The notes: a model not told the origin generated them from the sequence alone. A DNA stretch of 64,000 nucleotides from Tenrec ecaudatus (GCF_050624435.1 NC_134546.1:18437001-18501000); one strand, 5' to 3'. Counted from the first letter of the stretch, positions 53,390 through 64,000 are shown. Numbers and translations: made by a program.

Positions 53390-53536
53390 TGTCAGCGTGA
53401 GCTAAGCACCAAGTGGGTGCCCAATACAGTGAGTACAGGGAGCCAGGAGCTCCTGGGGAAGATTCTAGAAAACCACCTGCTGGACCTGTGCATTCGCAAC
53501 TCTAGGCTCTTCTGGCGGGCCCTGGCCATGTTGCAG
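53390..53536 (+). pseudogene. GCKR: GCKR exon relic (QRELSTKWVPNTVSTG...LFWRALAMLQ)
   Basis: All 49 codons are open, with acceptor 'cctatcag' and donor 'gtaggg'. QRELSTKWVPNTVSTGS and LFWRALAMLQ match human closely. It is the best preserved relic. Confidence 0.92.
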
Positions 53537-53618
53537 GTAGGGCCGGGTGGGCGGGGCAGCCTAGGCCTCAAACCCGGGCCTGCAGGGGGGCAGGGAGGGT
53601 GTGCTCTAAAGAGGCACC

Positions 53619-53762
53619 TCGAGTGACCCTATAGGACACAGTCGTTTCCCAGATGGTCCAGGAGTAGAAAGCCCTGTCTCCTACGGAGCGGGTGGTGGAT
53701 TTGAACTGTTGACCTAGCAGATGTCAGCCCAATGTATAACCGCTATCTACTCCACCGGGGCT
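53619..53762 (-). repeat. AfroSINE, partial
   Basis: Antisense copy: 'gagtgaccctataggacaca', 'ggtggatttgaactgttgac', 'ctccaccggggct'. Confidence 0.75.
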
Positions 53763-53769
53763 AAAGAGA

Positions 53770-56460
53770 CACAGGAGACGCCTTTTCTCCTGGGTCTCTC
53801 CTTCTTCCTCTATCAGGCTCATCCTCTCTCCCGAGGAAGGGTGGAAATGTGTGTGTGCGCACATCGGCGAATATCTGTAAATGATCGAACAGACCCCTTC
53901 AATGAATAACTAAACAACAAGAGAAGATTCTTGCAGTTGCAGTATGTGATAGAAGTCCATTTTCACCAGGGTAAGCTAAACAAGGCAAATGAGTGGCTAA
54001 TACAAACGAAAAGTCCCAGGGTAGCTACATCCAGATATTCCCAGCATGTGCTCTGGAACCTCCAGCCCTGAGGTCTGCTTTTCTCTCTGTTGCCTTAAAT
54101 CTCGGGCAGTGTTTCTCCATAGGAAGCAAATAGACACTAGACACCAACAATGCCACTCTAATAAGTTGGCTATTTAGTGGAGCCTATCTGTCCTCAAATG
54201 CCCTGGGGAGGGTTCTTATTAGTTTCTTTGGGGTTAGGTGGCCGGCCCTGAACAAATCACTGTTCACACTAAGGAGGCTCTCTGCCTGGGCCTAATTCAG
54301 GTGCTCTCCTTTCAAGATGGTGGTGGGAGAAGCAGGAAGGTGAACTCCAATGAAACGGCATAGCCTGTGTGAAAATGGTGCGGTGAGAGGCCTTGACCTC
54401 TTCTCTCATCACCTAGAGGAGAACCACCATTGGCTTCAACCTGAAGCTGATTCCTATGAAGCAGAGGTCCAGGCATGCTTCCTCTCACCAACCTTTTTCA
54501 TCGATTCTGACACCAGCTGTCCCTTCCACAGCAGTCTCTATTTCTCTGCTGGGCTCAAGAATTTGCTGAGTGGCCACAAGACTCACAGTTATGGAGTTGT
54601 TTGGGGAAGTAACAAGATTAGAAATGACTCAGGTCTCATTGATTTGGTGTCAGGACAGCCTCTGCTTAGCTGTGCTTTCAAGCAGGTCTCTCTCAGGCAT
54701 TCGGTCTCTGGCTTTCTCAAGCAAGAGTTACAAAGCTCATTAGATGACCAAGAGGTGGCTGGAGACCGCCCCCCCCAATCTGCCAGCAACCCCCTCCAAG
54801 AGCATTCAGCTTTCTCACTCTGTGGACCAGGAGCCCACCATGCCTTCTGCTGCTTGTCTCCTGGTTCTGCTGCTGCTATTTCTCTACGACCACGTCTTGC
54901 TGTCTCTCCCTGTCTCCAGTGCTGCAGTTCTCTCTCTCTCTCTCTCTGTCTACCTGAGGTAAGGTGGGTCCCAGTGCAGAGATCCTGGCTCCAAAGGATG
55001 CACTGTGCTCTCACCTCTTCTTGGTGATTGTGAAGCCCCCTCTCTGCTCTGGAATGGGCTCTCTTTCCAGCTTGGTGGGATGGCAAAATTATCCCCTAGT
55101 TGGGTCCCATAGGAGGCCGGTTCAAAAAGGCTGTAAAACAAATTCCATGATCTTTTCATTCCACGTCTTCTTGAGATTTTGGAAGCACCCTGTAGATCTT
55201 ATTTGCATGTTCTCAGCCCACAAGGGTGCCATATACCTTATTTAAATCATTAGCAAGATATCCGAGCCCCTTAGTGGGTCACAAGCACTTGATTTGCATA
55301 CCACCACCCACTCCTTTAGTGGGAGATACAAGACTATGGCTGGAGGGGCTGTCTTAAGAAATACATCGCAGGACAGTCTGAGATTGAGGGAGTAACGGTT
55401 TCCCAGGGGAATATCGAGGGATGGATGGATGTTGAGCAGATAGCAAACCAGATTGTCATGAAAGTCATATTGTCAGACAAAATACAGAACACTCAGTCAA
55501 AGTTGAATTTCAGAGAAACAAGGAGTAAATTTTTATTATAAGACTATCCCATTAAAGTATTATATTAATTTTTGGTTATTTATCTAAAATTCATATTTGA
55601 CTGGTGTCTCTCTCTTTATTTGCTAAGTCTGGCATTCTTACAAGAAAGGAATCCGGGAATAAACATTTAGTGAGTGCACCAGTCCCCCAAACAAGGCCTC
55701 AAAGGAGTCAAATTAACCAACCAACCAAAAAGCAAAACAAAACCCAAACATTCATTATATTGCTCTAGGTCCTGGAGGTGACGTGCGTAAAGGTGACAGG
55801 GTTTACATAATCTCGTCCTTGCCATCCATAGTGGACAATCTAGGAGAGAGAAAACTATGGTAACTCTTGCAAGACGAATGTTCCCTATGGCAAAAGAGAA
55901 GGCTTCGTGGGAGTGGTAACATTTGGGTGAGGCTGGTGGCCTTTACAGGGGTTCTGGATAGGTGGAAGACTGACGAGCTTCTGACAGAGGATCAGCCAAA
56001 GCCCCGAAAGGGCACTAGGCATAACATGAGAGGGTCACGGGTATGACTACAGGGGAGAGCCCTTTTACAGAGCAGTGGGTGCTGTGAGGTAACAGGAACT
56101 GTGGAAGAGTTGAAAAACAGACAGGAATTTAGATTTGCCAAAAGTAACTGAACCTGTGCTGTCCAAAATAGGTGATACACTTGAAATGTAGCCAGTGTGG
56201 CTCTGGAACTGAATTCTAGTTTTATTTAAAAGCTAAACCAATGTGCAAAAAACCTTTTTTGATTAAAAGTAACTTCGCTTCTACGACTGGACTGCATTTC
56301 ATGTTACCAGCACAAATTCAACATCTGACACCAGCATTTGAAAGCTGTGCCAGATTTCAAAGACTTGGTGTGGAAATGTAAAATACCTCATTCGTATTAT
56401 TAAGTTATTTCCAAGTTGAAATAATTTCCTGAGCATCTATTTGGTTAAAGAATGTCATTA
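53770..56460. other. Former GCKR intron, mostly unassigned
   Basis: Contains a 225-codon plus-strand frame (54350-55027) with a TCTC-rich end and no domain, and AT-rich unique sequence after 55400. No exon relic is seen. Confidence 0.5.
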
Positions 56461-56469
56461 AAATTAGTT

Positions 56470-57240
56470 TCATCCAATAAACGGCCATCTAGCTGAGAAG
56501 CAACAAAGCCCACATGGAAGAAGCACACCAGCCTGTGTGATCATGAGGTGTCAATAGGATCAGATACCAGGCATCAAAGAACAAAAAATCATATCATTGT
56601 GAATGAGGTAGAGTGTGGAGTGGAGACTCAAAGCCCATCTGTAGGCACTGGAAATCCCTTACAGAAGGGTCGCAGGGAGGAAATGAGCCAGCCAGGGAGC
56701 AGCATAGCACCAATGAAACAACTTTCCTCTAGTTCTTTAATGCTTTCTCCCCCCCTCCCCTCCACTATCATGATCCCAATTCTACCTTACAAATCTGGCT
56801 AGACCAGAGCATGTACACAGGTTTCCAGATAAGAGCTGGAAACACAGGGAATCCAGGACAGATAAACCACTTGGACCAATAATAAAGAGTAGCGATACCA
56901 GGAGGGGAAGGGGAAGGTGAGGAAGAAAGGGGGAACCAATCACAATGATCTACATATAACTTCCGCCTTGGGGGCAGACAACAGAAAAGTGGGTGAAGGG
57001 AGACATCAGACAGTTTAAAACATGAAAATATAATAATTTATAAAGTATCAAGGGTTTGGGACAGAGGGAGTATGGGAGAGGGAGGGGAAATAAATGAGGA
57101 GCTGATAGCAAGGGCTCAAGTAGAAAGAAAATGTTTTGAGAATGATGATGGCAACAAATGTAAAAATGTGCTTGACACAATGGATCTATGGATGGATTGT
57201 GATGAGTAGTATGAACCCCCAATAAAATTATTTTTTAAAA
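56470..57240 (+). repeat. LINE-like 3' end, longest copy
   Basis: About 770 bp from 'agctgagaagcaacaaagcc' through 'ggatcagataccaggcatca', 'ccttacaaatctggctagac' and 'ggaatccaggacagataaac' to 'cccccaataaaattatttt'. It is the best copy here from which to rebuild the family. Confidence 0.78.
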
Positions 57241-58186
57241 TTAGTTTCATCAATTCTTTTTATATTGTAAAAATTTTAAGGATATATGTGCCTCCAATTA
57301 TATTCCTGATGGACCATGTTTTTCTAGACAGAGGGGAAGTGTAGTGGCAATAGAGGGCCATGGTTATGAGTGAACACTCTTGACACAAGATCGCTTCGGT
57401 TAGGGAGGAAACAATTGTTTTCAGCTCCTACGCATAGTGGCCCGTGCACAACAGAACAAAGCACTGCTCAGTCCTGTGCCATTCTCACACTTGTTCTTAT
57501 GTTTGAGTCCAATGTTGAAGCCAAGGTGTCAATCATCTGGCCAGGGTCTCCCTCTTTTTCACGGCCTCTCTACCAAGCAGGATGTCCTTTTCCAGGGACT
57601 GGTCTCTCCTGGTAACATGCCCAAAGAACATAAGCTGAAGTCTGACCATCCTTGGTTGTAAGGAACAATATGACTGCACTTCTTCCAAGACAGGTATGAG
57701 TGTCCTTTCGGCCGTCCGAGGCACCTTCAGTGTCCTTTCCCAGGGCCATAATTCAAATGCACTGGTTCTTCTTTGGCCCTCCTTCTCCAAGGTCCAACTT
57801 CCACATGCATGCGAGGCGATTAAAATACCATGGCTTGGGTCAGATCAACTTAGTCCTCAAATTAGCATCTTTGTTTTTCAATACTTAAAGAGGGAATACA
57901 TTCTGATTAAGTGTACCAGCCTGTAGTGTTGCTGGGATACAGTAAAAAATTGGACCAAGTTGCCGTTAACCCTACAGTTTTACCTTGTCAGTCAAGATCC
58001 TCCAGCTACCCCTTTAACTCAATCTTCCCTTACACTTTGGGGTTGCAAGCTTGGAATCACAAATGGGGACAATATCTACAGCCAGGGTTTAGGATCCTAG
58101 CTTCCCACTCTTGGCTTTCTCCTTCCAAACTTTCCCACATCCCCTGGCCTTTTAGCCCAATGCTGATCTTACCACTTGCTTTACAG

Positions 58187-58816
58187 AGGTTTTCTGGACA
58201 GCCCAAAGGCTCCATGTATCCAGAGCCTCTAGTCCGGTGGTTCTCAATCTTCCTAATGCCGCGACCCTTTCATATAATTCCTTATACTGTGGTGACTCCC
58301 CAACCATAAAACTATTTTTGTTGCTACTTCATCACTGTCATTTTGCTACTGTGATGAATCGTCATGTAAATATCTGATAGGCCGGATGTATTTTCATGGT
58401 TACAAATGAAAATAATGAAAGCATAGTGATTCATCACAAAAATGATATGTCATTCTATATTGTGAAATATTCATTTCTAATGGCAAGTAAATGAAATGTT
58501 GTCTTGAAGCATGGTGTAGCATGGGTAACAGTCTTCCTGCCGGGTACTCGTATGTGGGCGTATCTGCATGTGGGCGGGCCTGCCTGGAGACGGATAGAGA
58601 AGCAGAGTCTCGGTTCCTAAGACCGTCAGAAATAGGTGTTTTCCAATGGTCTTAGGCGACTCCTGTGAAAGGGTCGTTCTACTGCAAAGGGGTCTGGACC
58701 CACAGGTTGAGAACCACTGCTCTGACCCGAGCAATCTACTTCCCTCAGCTACTGTCGGGTGATATCTGGTGGTCCCCACCTCCTGCCATAGCCAGATCGC
58801 ACCTGAGAAAGAAAAG
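58187..58816 (+). pseudogene. GCKR: GCKR exon relic split by a SPIN transposon
   Basis: After acceptor 'ctttacag', RFSGQPK is followed by a one-base insertion near 58210; the restored frame then soon meets TAG. At 58235 a 485-bp hAT element interrupts the exon. The rest continues at 58728, where the frame giving RAIYFPQLLSGDI matches human RAIHFPQPLSDDI. The donor 'aaaag|gtctcc' is plausible. Confidence 0.9.
58235..58719 (-). mobile_element. SPIN/URR1-like hAT element, 485 bp, inside a GCKR exon
   Basis: The ends 'cggtggttctcaatcttcc' and 'ggttgagaaccactg' are inverted repeats. The flanks 'ctctagtc' (58227-58234) and 'ctctgacc' (58720-58727) are a decayed 8-bp target duplication, matching at 5 of 8 with transitions only. 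It is longer than the other copies (about 191 bp), with about 295 bp of extra internal sequence. It has no transposase frame. Confidence 0.85.
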
Positions 58817-59389
58817 GTCTCCTGCCTACCTGGATCATTTATAAGGGATTGGAATGAAAGCAGAGTAGTTAAAGAGGCCCCCAGTGTCTGAGCTTTCCAA
58901 ACTGCTGTTCCACTCCATCATTGCTAACACTCACTGCCCCCCTTCCCACAGGAAGAGTTCTCTCATCTTTGGGCTCATAGAAGTCCTGCGCTGTCCTTCC
59001 ACTTCAGTAGTCGTGAGGGAAGTAGCCGGGTACAATTAGGATCAGGAACAAGTCAGCATAGTTCTTCAGTCAGGATGGGCCATGCCCACAGGCAGCCCCT
59101 GCTCTTCAGCCCGCTTAGCCGAGTGTGACAAAGTGCCTGGCGGTACCCCACTCCACTTGGGAGATGCCTGCCCAGAGGCTCTCAGCTCTTTGGCTCTACG
59201 GCCCACTGTAGCTGCCCGACTATGGTCACCATAAGCAGCCACAGCGCCACACCAAGTGAATCATCTAGGGCTGCTGCTTCTCCCTGTCTCATACCATCTC
59301 CAGTGTTATGGCTCTCTTTCTCTCATGGCTCCTGGGTCTTTAAAGTTCTCGATGTAAGGACTCTGAATCCAAAGGACTCTGGGTCCTTG

Positions 59390-59900
59390 TGTCAGTCCGG
59401 GTGGACTAGAGAAACACCTATGTGTATAAGAAACATATGTGTATCAGAAAGAGATTTATATACAATTGAACATTGAGAAAACATCCCAGCCCCATCCAGA
59501 TCAAGTCCATAAGTTCAATATTAGCCCATATGTCCCATACCAATTTATAAAGCCCTCTTCAGACTCATGAAACACACGCAATGCTGCTGAATGTAGAAGA
59601 TCACAGGCCAGTGGGTAGAAAGTCTTTGGGTCCAGTGTCATTGGAAACATCTCAGTGCCGGCAGGGGTCTCTGCATCAGGGTGGGTCCATGTGTCTTGTC
59701 AGCTGCTCTGTCTCCCACGGAGTGTCAGAGACAGAAGTGTCTCCTGCCTCCAAGGAGGAAGTACCGGATTTCCCATATTTCTCAGGAGAAAGCCATGCCC
59801 ACACAGAGACCTCATTGCCTATGATCTGATTGACAAGCTAGACTCCACCCCTACAATGCTTAATCCTCAAATTAACAATTACCTATCTACCTCAGTCCTA
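59390..59900 (-). repeat. Unclassified 550-bp interspersed repeat, second copy
   Basis: Matches 11290-11850 in reverse: 'aagccctcttcagactcatg', 'gaagatcacaggccagtggg', 'catgcccacacagagacctc'. It lies between the last two GCKR relics. Confidence 0.6.
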
Positions 59901-60097
59901 AAGGATGAATAGTTTCCTGAGGTAGACAGAAGACTTCTCGGTGCACTTGACTCACCTCGTGACCTGTTTTGGATCTTGATGGACACATACTTACTCTCTC
60001 CTATTCCTGTGTCCCAGCTGGTAGCTTTGACCCCCGAGCTGGAAGCGCCTGCTTCTCGTGGGACCTTCCTCAGATAACCTTTCTTTCTCTCCCGCAG

Positions 60098-60275
60098 GTG
60101 ATCCCTGTAGCCTTGCTGAGCCTCCTCTTCCCATGTGCCACTCCAGGGGCCCAGGCACACCTTGGCTGCCACTCCCTCTGTCTGTGAGGCTGTCGGGAGC
60201 ACCCTCCCTGGGCTGGTCAGAAAGGTAAAACAGGCCCCCTGGAGACCCTGGAGCCTGCAGCTTCTGGGCATGTGG
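60098..60275 (+). pseudogene. GCKR: GCKR last-exon relic (VIPVALLSLLFPCATPGAQAHL)
   Basis: The acceptor 'cccgcag' is good. VIPVALLSLLF...GAQAHL is followed by a one-base insertion near 60170, which runs the old frame into TGA; ATPSVCEAVGSTL continues in the next frame. A further shift precedes QKGKTGPLETLEP, matching the human tail. No aligned stop codon remains, so the right limit is approximate. Confidence 0.88.
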
Positions 60276-60650
60276 AGGGGCCTACTCCAGCCCAGTCCAG
60301 CTCAGCCCTGGGGCCTGGGAAGCCAACAGCACAACTGATGGGAGAGGGGCGGCCAGGCTCCAGCGTCAACAGCTGCCTAGAGAAAAGAGGGGGCTGCATG
60401 TCTCCTGGGATATTTTGGTTTTAGAAATGAAACAAAATGCCTTGTTTGGAAGTTATTTTCCCAAACCAGGGTCAGTAGATCAGAGGTGGGACACCATGGG
60501 GGTGGCCAGCGGAGCATGGTTACAGGACAGCCACCCATTAGATGATGAAGTGAGGGTTGCGTCCTCTGCCCAAATCTGTAAGAGGAAGGTAAGGAATTCC
60601 AGGGTGCTGAACACAGAAACCCAAGAGGGTTCCTTTTAGAGCTCAGCTGT

Positions 60651-60652
<2 letters not shown>

Positions 60653-60701
<49 letters not shown>
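60653..60701 (+). repeat. (GT)n microsatellite
   Basis: About 24 uninterrupted GT units. It is the longest perfect microsatellite in the window. Confidence 0.95.
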
Positions 60702-60704
<3 letters not shown>

Positions 60705-60961
60705 TCAAAGGTGCCCTCTCTCATCCTAGAGCTGTTGGTGACAGAGTCTGATAGTAGAGAGCTGGCTCCCTCTTGTGTTCAAGAAACAGTCACCTAACAG
60801 ACACCCAGAAACCTCCTCTGGGACTTAAGCTCTTGGGACCTTTAGTGGGAGCATGGTTGCTAAGGAACCAACCCATCTTATATATATATATTTTCCCGTC
60901 TTATATTTTAAAAGCATAATCAACCTTTGTAAGGCAGCCACAAACCCAAACTAAACTGCCT

Positions 60962-61086
60962 ACTTACTGATAAGTTGACTCTCACGTATAGTGACCTTAT
61001 TAAGGTTTTCTGAGGCTGTGTTTGAATTACTAGCCTTGCGGACAGCAGCTGAGTGTGTAAATCACTATGCCACAAGAGTTCCTCAA
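60962..61086 (-). repeat. AfroSINE, degraded
   Basis: Antisense copy: 'ataagttgactctcacgtat', 'tttgaattactagccttgcg', 'ctatgccacaagagttcctc'. Confidence 0.65.
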
Positions 61087-61360
61087 GGCAGCTGTAAGGT
61101 CTCGGTATGTATCCATGAGCTTGGGAGTGGGAGAAATAGGATGAGGATCCTGGAGCACTTTATACAGATAGAAAGTAAACTCTACAAAGGCCTTAAAAAA
61201 ACAAACAAGCAAACAAACAAACAAAACCCCCCCAAACCCAAAAAGACACAGAAGTCAACCTGGAAGAGCTCCCAATGGCCAAAGTTGAAGCAATTCAAGC
61301 AACAAAGTAAATAACGTAGAACTGAAATCTAACACAAAGTGGAAAATGACAATGCATCCA

Positions 61361-61540
61361 ACCCACTGCCACCCAGTCCATCCTGGCTCCTAGCCACCTT
61401 ATGTGGGGGTCCCGAGGCTATAAATCTTTGTGGGAATAGACAGCCTCATCTTTCTCCTGTGAAGGGACTGGTGAGTTGAACCACCAATCTTGTGGTTAGC
61501 AATCTAATGCTTACCTGACAGCGCCACCAGCGCTCCTTAT
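61361..61540 (-). repeat. AfroSINE
   Basis: Antisense copy: 'ccactgccacccagtccatc', 'gacagcctcatctttctcct', 'ccaatcttgtggttagcaat'. Confidence 0.8.
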
Positions 61541-61884
61541 AAAATACATAAGCATGAATCTAAATTGATATAAATAAATGAATGGGTAAGTAAGGGTGGT
61601 GGAGAAAGAATCTCAATGTATATATAGGGATACGTCCAACCTCCAGGAAATGCAGCTCATTTCTGCCCCCTCAGGGGGTAGACTAGGGACGTAAGGGTTT
61701 GCATCCATTAAAAATTCCAGAATGGGGAAAAAGAAAAACTAACTTCACAAACACTGGCAAGCACTGCCTTAATCAAGTAATCAGGATTAGTTGATGTTGC
61801 TTCATGCACCTTTGTCAGGATGATGAGCAGGGTATGTCACCTTTATCATGCTCATTCTTCAGATCCCTAATCTAAACAACAACA

Positions 61885-62083
61885 ACCCCACTGCCACTGA
61901 GTTGATTCTGACTCATAGTTACCGTATGACAGAACAGAACTGTTCAATGGAATTCTAAGACTATAAATCTTAATGGGAGCAGAGAGCCCTCTCTTTCTTA
62001 TGTGAAGTGACTGGTAGGTTTAAACCACTGACTGTGTGATCAGTAACACAACACTCAATCCATCATGACACAAGAGCCCCTTA
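61885..62083 (-). repeat. AfroSINE
   Basis: Antisense copy: 'ccactgccactgagttgatt', 'agagagccctctctttctta', ending 'catgacacaagagcccctt'. Confidence 0.82.
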
Positions 62084-62538
62084 ACCCTAATCTAAGCATA
62101 AGGAAAACAGAGTGACTCAGATTGAGGGGTATTTGACAAACTGCCAAAGTCACAGAAAGCAAAGAAGGTCTGAGCAACTGTCCCAGACCGGACAACAAAA
62201 TGCACTGTGGCATCCTGGACTGGATTCCGAAGCAGCAAAAGACATTAGTGGTATGATTCACATACAGTCTGGAGTTTAGTTAACAGTGAAAATACACCCG
62301 TGTTGGACTTTGGGCCTGAAGCCCTCCCTCAACGCAAGATCACTTTGTTCTAACAACCTGGCATTCTGTGATGCTCACCCTCCTGCCACAATCACTGATG
62401 ACAAAATGGGTGTATAAGCAAATGTGGTGAAGAAAGCTGGTGGTGCCCAGCTATCAAGATATAGCATTTTTTGATAGCCAATGTTATAGAATCTCAAAAA
62501 CTGTCTAGAAAAGCAAAGTAGGCATGTATAGCTCAATT

Positions 62539-62702
62539 AACTCACTGCCATTGAGTCACAGCCAATTCATAAGACAGGCTGGAATTGCTGCTATGAACTT
62601 ATGAAAGGCCCATTTTTCTCCTGAGGAGCCTCTGGTGGTTTTGAACTGCTGACCTTGCTGTTAGCAGTCCAACACGCATTCACTATGCGACCAGCGCTCC
62701 TG
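62539..62702 (-). repeat. AfroSINE
   Basis: Antisense copy: 'aactcactgccattgagtca', 'ttttgaactgctgaccttgc', 'actatgcgaccagcgctcct'. Confidence 0.8.
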
Positions 62703-62964
62703 TGAAATACAATAGTGAAGTAAAAATAGAGTAGAAAGTCTCATCCCCAAAGGAAGAAATTGGAGGGAAAGGAGGGGCCACGAATACCAAGCAAGTCTGA
62801 ATTCCAGTAAGACAAATCTCATTGGCTCCTAAGGCTTGAAAATAATTGTCTTTGTCATCTGTTGCTATATCATGCCCTTTTTCCTTGGTTGAGGGGCAAA
62901 GATGAGAGGAGTTTTAGGTGCCCCTTTGTGATCCAAGAGTTTACATTTTTAAAAGTTTGTTCAT

Positions 62965-63010
62965 ATTTATGTATGTGTGTGTGTATATATGTGTGTGTAT
63001 ATATATATTT
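62965..63010 (+). repeat. (TG)n/(TA)n microsatellite
   Basis: Alternating 'tatgtgtg' and 'tatatata' blocks left of a LINE-like tail. Confidence 0.8.
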
Positions 63011-63059
63011 AAAGTCAGGGGATAGCTTACTGTAACATTTTTTAATCAATCACTTGAAA

Positions 63060-63200
63060 TTTAAAAACATCATTTTATTGGGGGCTTGTACATTCATCAC
63101 AATCCATACATCAATTGAATCAGGCATGTTCGTACATATGTTGCCATCATTCTTTTCTAGACATTTACTTTCTATTGAGCCCTTCGTATCAGCTCTTCCC
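63060..63200 (-). repeat. LINE-like 3' end, antisense fragment
   Basis: 'catcattttattgggggctt', 'atgttgccatcattcttttc', 'ttgagcccttcgtatcagct'. Confidence 0.7.
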
Positions 63201-63452
63201 CCGACCCCAGGAAATACTTTTTTGAAAAAATTTTAATCAATCATTTGAAAAACTATTTACCAAAGGACGAATATCAGAAATGTTAGGAAGGAAGAAATAA
63301 TGCAAACAGAAAACACCGAGAGGAAGTGGGATACACTGCAGGGATTAAAATCGAGGAGATGAAACACAATTGTATGAATTATTGACTGGAAAATGGATCT
63401 GTCTCATAACCTTCACCTACTTCACAAACAAAAAGTTGAACAACAAAGAGAT

Positions 63453-63650
63453 TGACTCGTTGCCATTGAGTCAATGTCAACTCATAGCAACGCTATGGGA
63501 CTGGGCAGCACTGCTTCTGATGGTTTCTGAGGATATCACTCTATGGGAATAGAAAGCCTCATCTTTCTCCCTCAGAGCAGCTGGCCGTTTCGAACTGCTC
63601 ACCTTTAGTTAGCAGCTCAAAGCATAACCACTACCCCACCGGGGCTCCTT
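63453..63650 (-). repeat. AfroSINE
   Basis: Antisense copy: 'gactcgttgccattgagtca', 'gaatagaaagcctcatcttt', 'ctaccccaccggggctcct'. It is the fifth minus-strand copy in 2.7 kb. Confidence 0.85.
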
Positions 63651-64000
63651 CAAGACACAGCCTAATCCTATAGCTAATGTCCTGCCTTATTAACATAACT
63701 GCCTCTAGTCCTGCCTCATTAAGGACATAAGGTTAGGCTTTATGTCACAGAAGATACATTAAGATCACAAAATGGAAGATGTTAAAAAAAGGAAGATAAT
63801 GACATAATACTGAGAACTTAGCATAGTCAAGTTGATACCTATTTGATGGGGGGGGGGCACAATTCAACCCATAGCAATCTTTTGTTCCTGAAGCACACCT
63901 GGACCACAGCCCCACCCTCTGGGCTCTGGGTATTGGCCCCGCCCTGCCAATTATGGGCAGTGATCCCTCAGCCCTAGCATCCCAGAGCTGAGGGGGCTCC

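Larger units (their letters stand above)
39681..60275 (+). pseudogene. GCKR: GCKR unitary pseudogene (glucokinase regulatory protein)
   Basis: At least twelve exon relics lie in human order on the plus strand, where GCKR is expected next to FNDC4. The working protein has two SIS domains, binds fructose phosphates, and inhibits and holds glucokinase in hepatocyte nuclei. Relics: 39681-39753, 40094-40164, 40315-40365, 41202-41295, 46104-46222, 47336-47435, 47771-47847, 48357-48452, 48610-48704, 48771-48846, 53390-53536, 58187-58816 and 60098-60275. Lesions include single-base deletions or insertions (39722, 41245, 48410, 58210, 60170), a 4-bp insertion (40120), a TGA (47354), a 29-nt deletion (47388), lost donors (40165, 47436, 48453), a lost acceptor (48770) and a SPIN insertion (58235). 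No N-terminal exons upstream of 39681 could be found, nor the exons for RNDPIEDWSSTF and CLLEILRTFERA. Positions of small lesions are approximate because they depend on a remembered human sequence. Confidence 0.9.
62705..64000. other. Right-edge intergenic DNA
   Basis: Apart from the microsatellite, the LINE-like tail and the AfroSINE listed, there is no gene. A poly-G run lies near 63848. The last 120 bp are GC-rich but show no exon. Confidence 0.5.

Noticed and set aside
54350-55027. 225-codon plus-strand open frame
   Set aside because: No domain, TCTC-rich end, inside a former GCKR intron; most likely chance.

Overview
This window is mammalian nuclear DNA, most likely from an afrotherian and probably a tenrec. 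Two interspersed families point there. More than twenty tRNA-derived SINEs have the AfroSINE layout: a 'gtggttaa...gctgctaac' head, a 'ctactctgtcctatagggtcgctatgagtc' type core and a 'gatggcagtgggttt' tail. Four short hAT elements have SPIN/URR1-like ends ('cagtggttctcaacct...ggttgagaaccactg') and 8-bp target duplications. Among afrotherians, SPIN is known from the tenrec. The species call is inference; the repeats themselves are visible.

Layout: (1) 1-31906, minus strand: the 5' three quarters of IFT172, an intraflagellar-transport subunit. Thirty-five coding exons (1316 codons) can be joined with no frame break, and the 3' exons lie left of the window. Its promoter region (about 31907-32330) carries an RFX-type X-box, an NRF1-like site, a CCAAT box and a CRE. 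(2) 34025-37930, minus strand: a complete FNDC4 gene with six coding exons (230 aa), a poly(A) signal at 34043-34048, and a CpG island over its 5' end. (3) 39681-60275, plus strand: relics of GCKR (glucokinase regulatory protein) in its normal syntenic place. The relics hold several frameshifts, an in-frame stop, lost splice sites, missing exons and a 485-bp SPIN element inside a coding exon, so this is a unitary pseudogene. (4) 60276-64000: repeat-rich intergenic DNA with a run of minus-strand AfroSINEs and a (GT)n array.

The gene order IFT172(-) FNDC4(-) GCKR(+) matches the human 2p23.3 block. The genes do not form one pathway. IFT172 builds cilia, FNDC4 makes a secreted or shed FN3 ectodomain, and GCKR, now dead here, would inhibit and retain glucokinase in liver nuclei. 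The most notable result is the loss of GCKR between two intact neighbours, with a horizontally spread DNA transposon lodged in one of its exons.

The introns and intergenic DNA are filled with AfroSINEs, a LINE-like family ending in 'cccaataaaatgatt', MIRs, MER5-like and other hAT fragments, and some unclassified repeats. I see no tRNA, rRNA, CRISPR or intact transposase gene. Comparisons with human IFT172, FNDC4 and GCKR rest on remembered sequences, since no alignment could be run.
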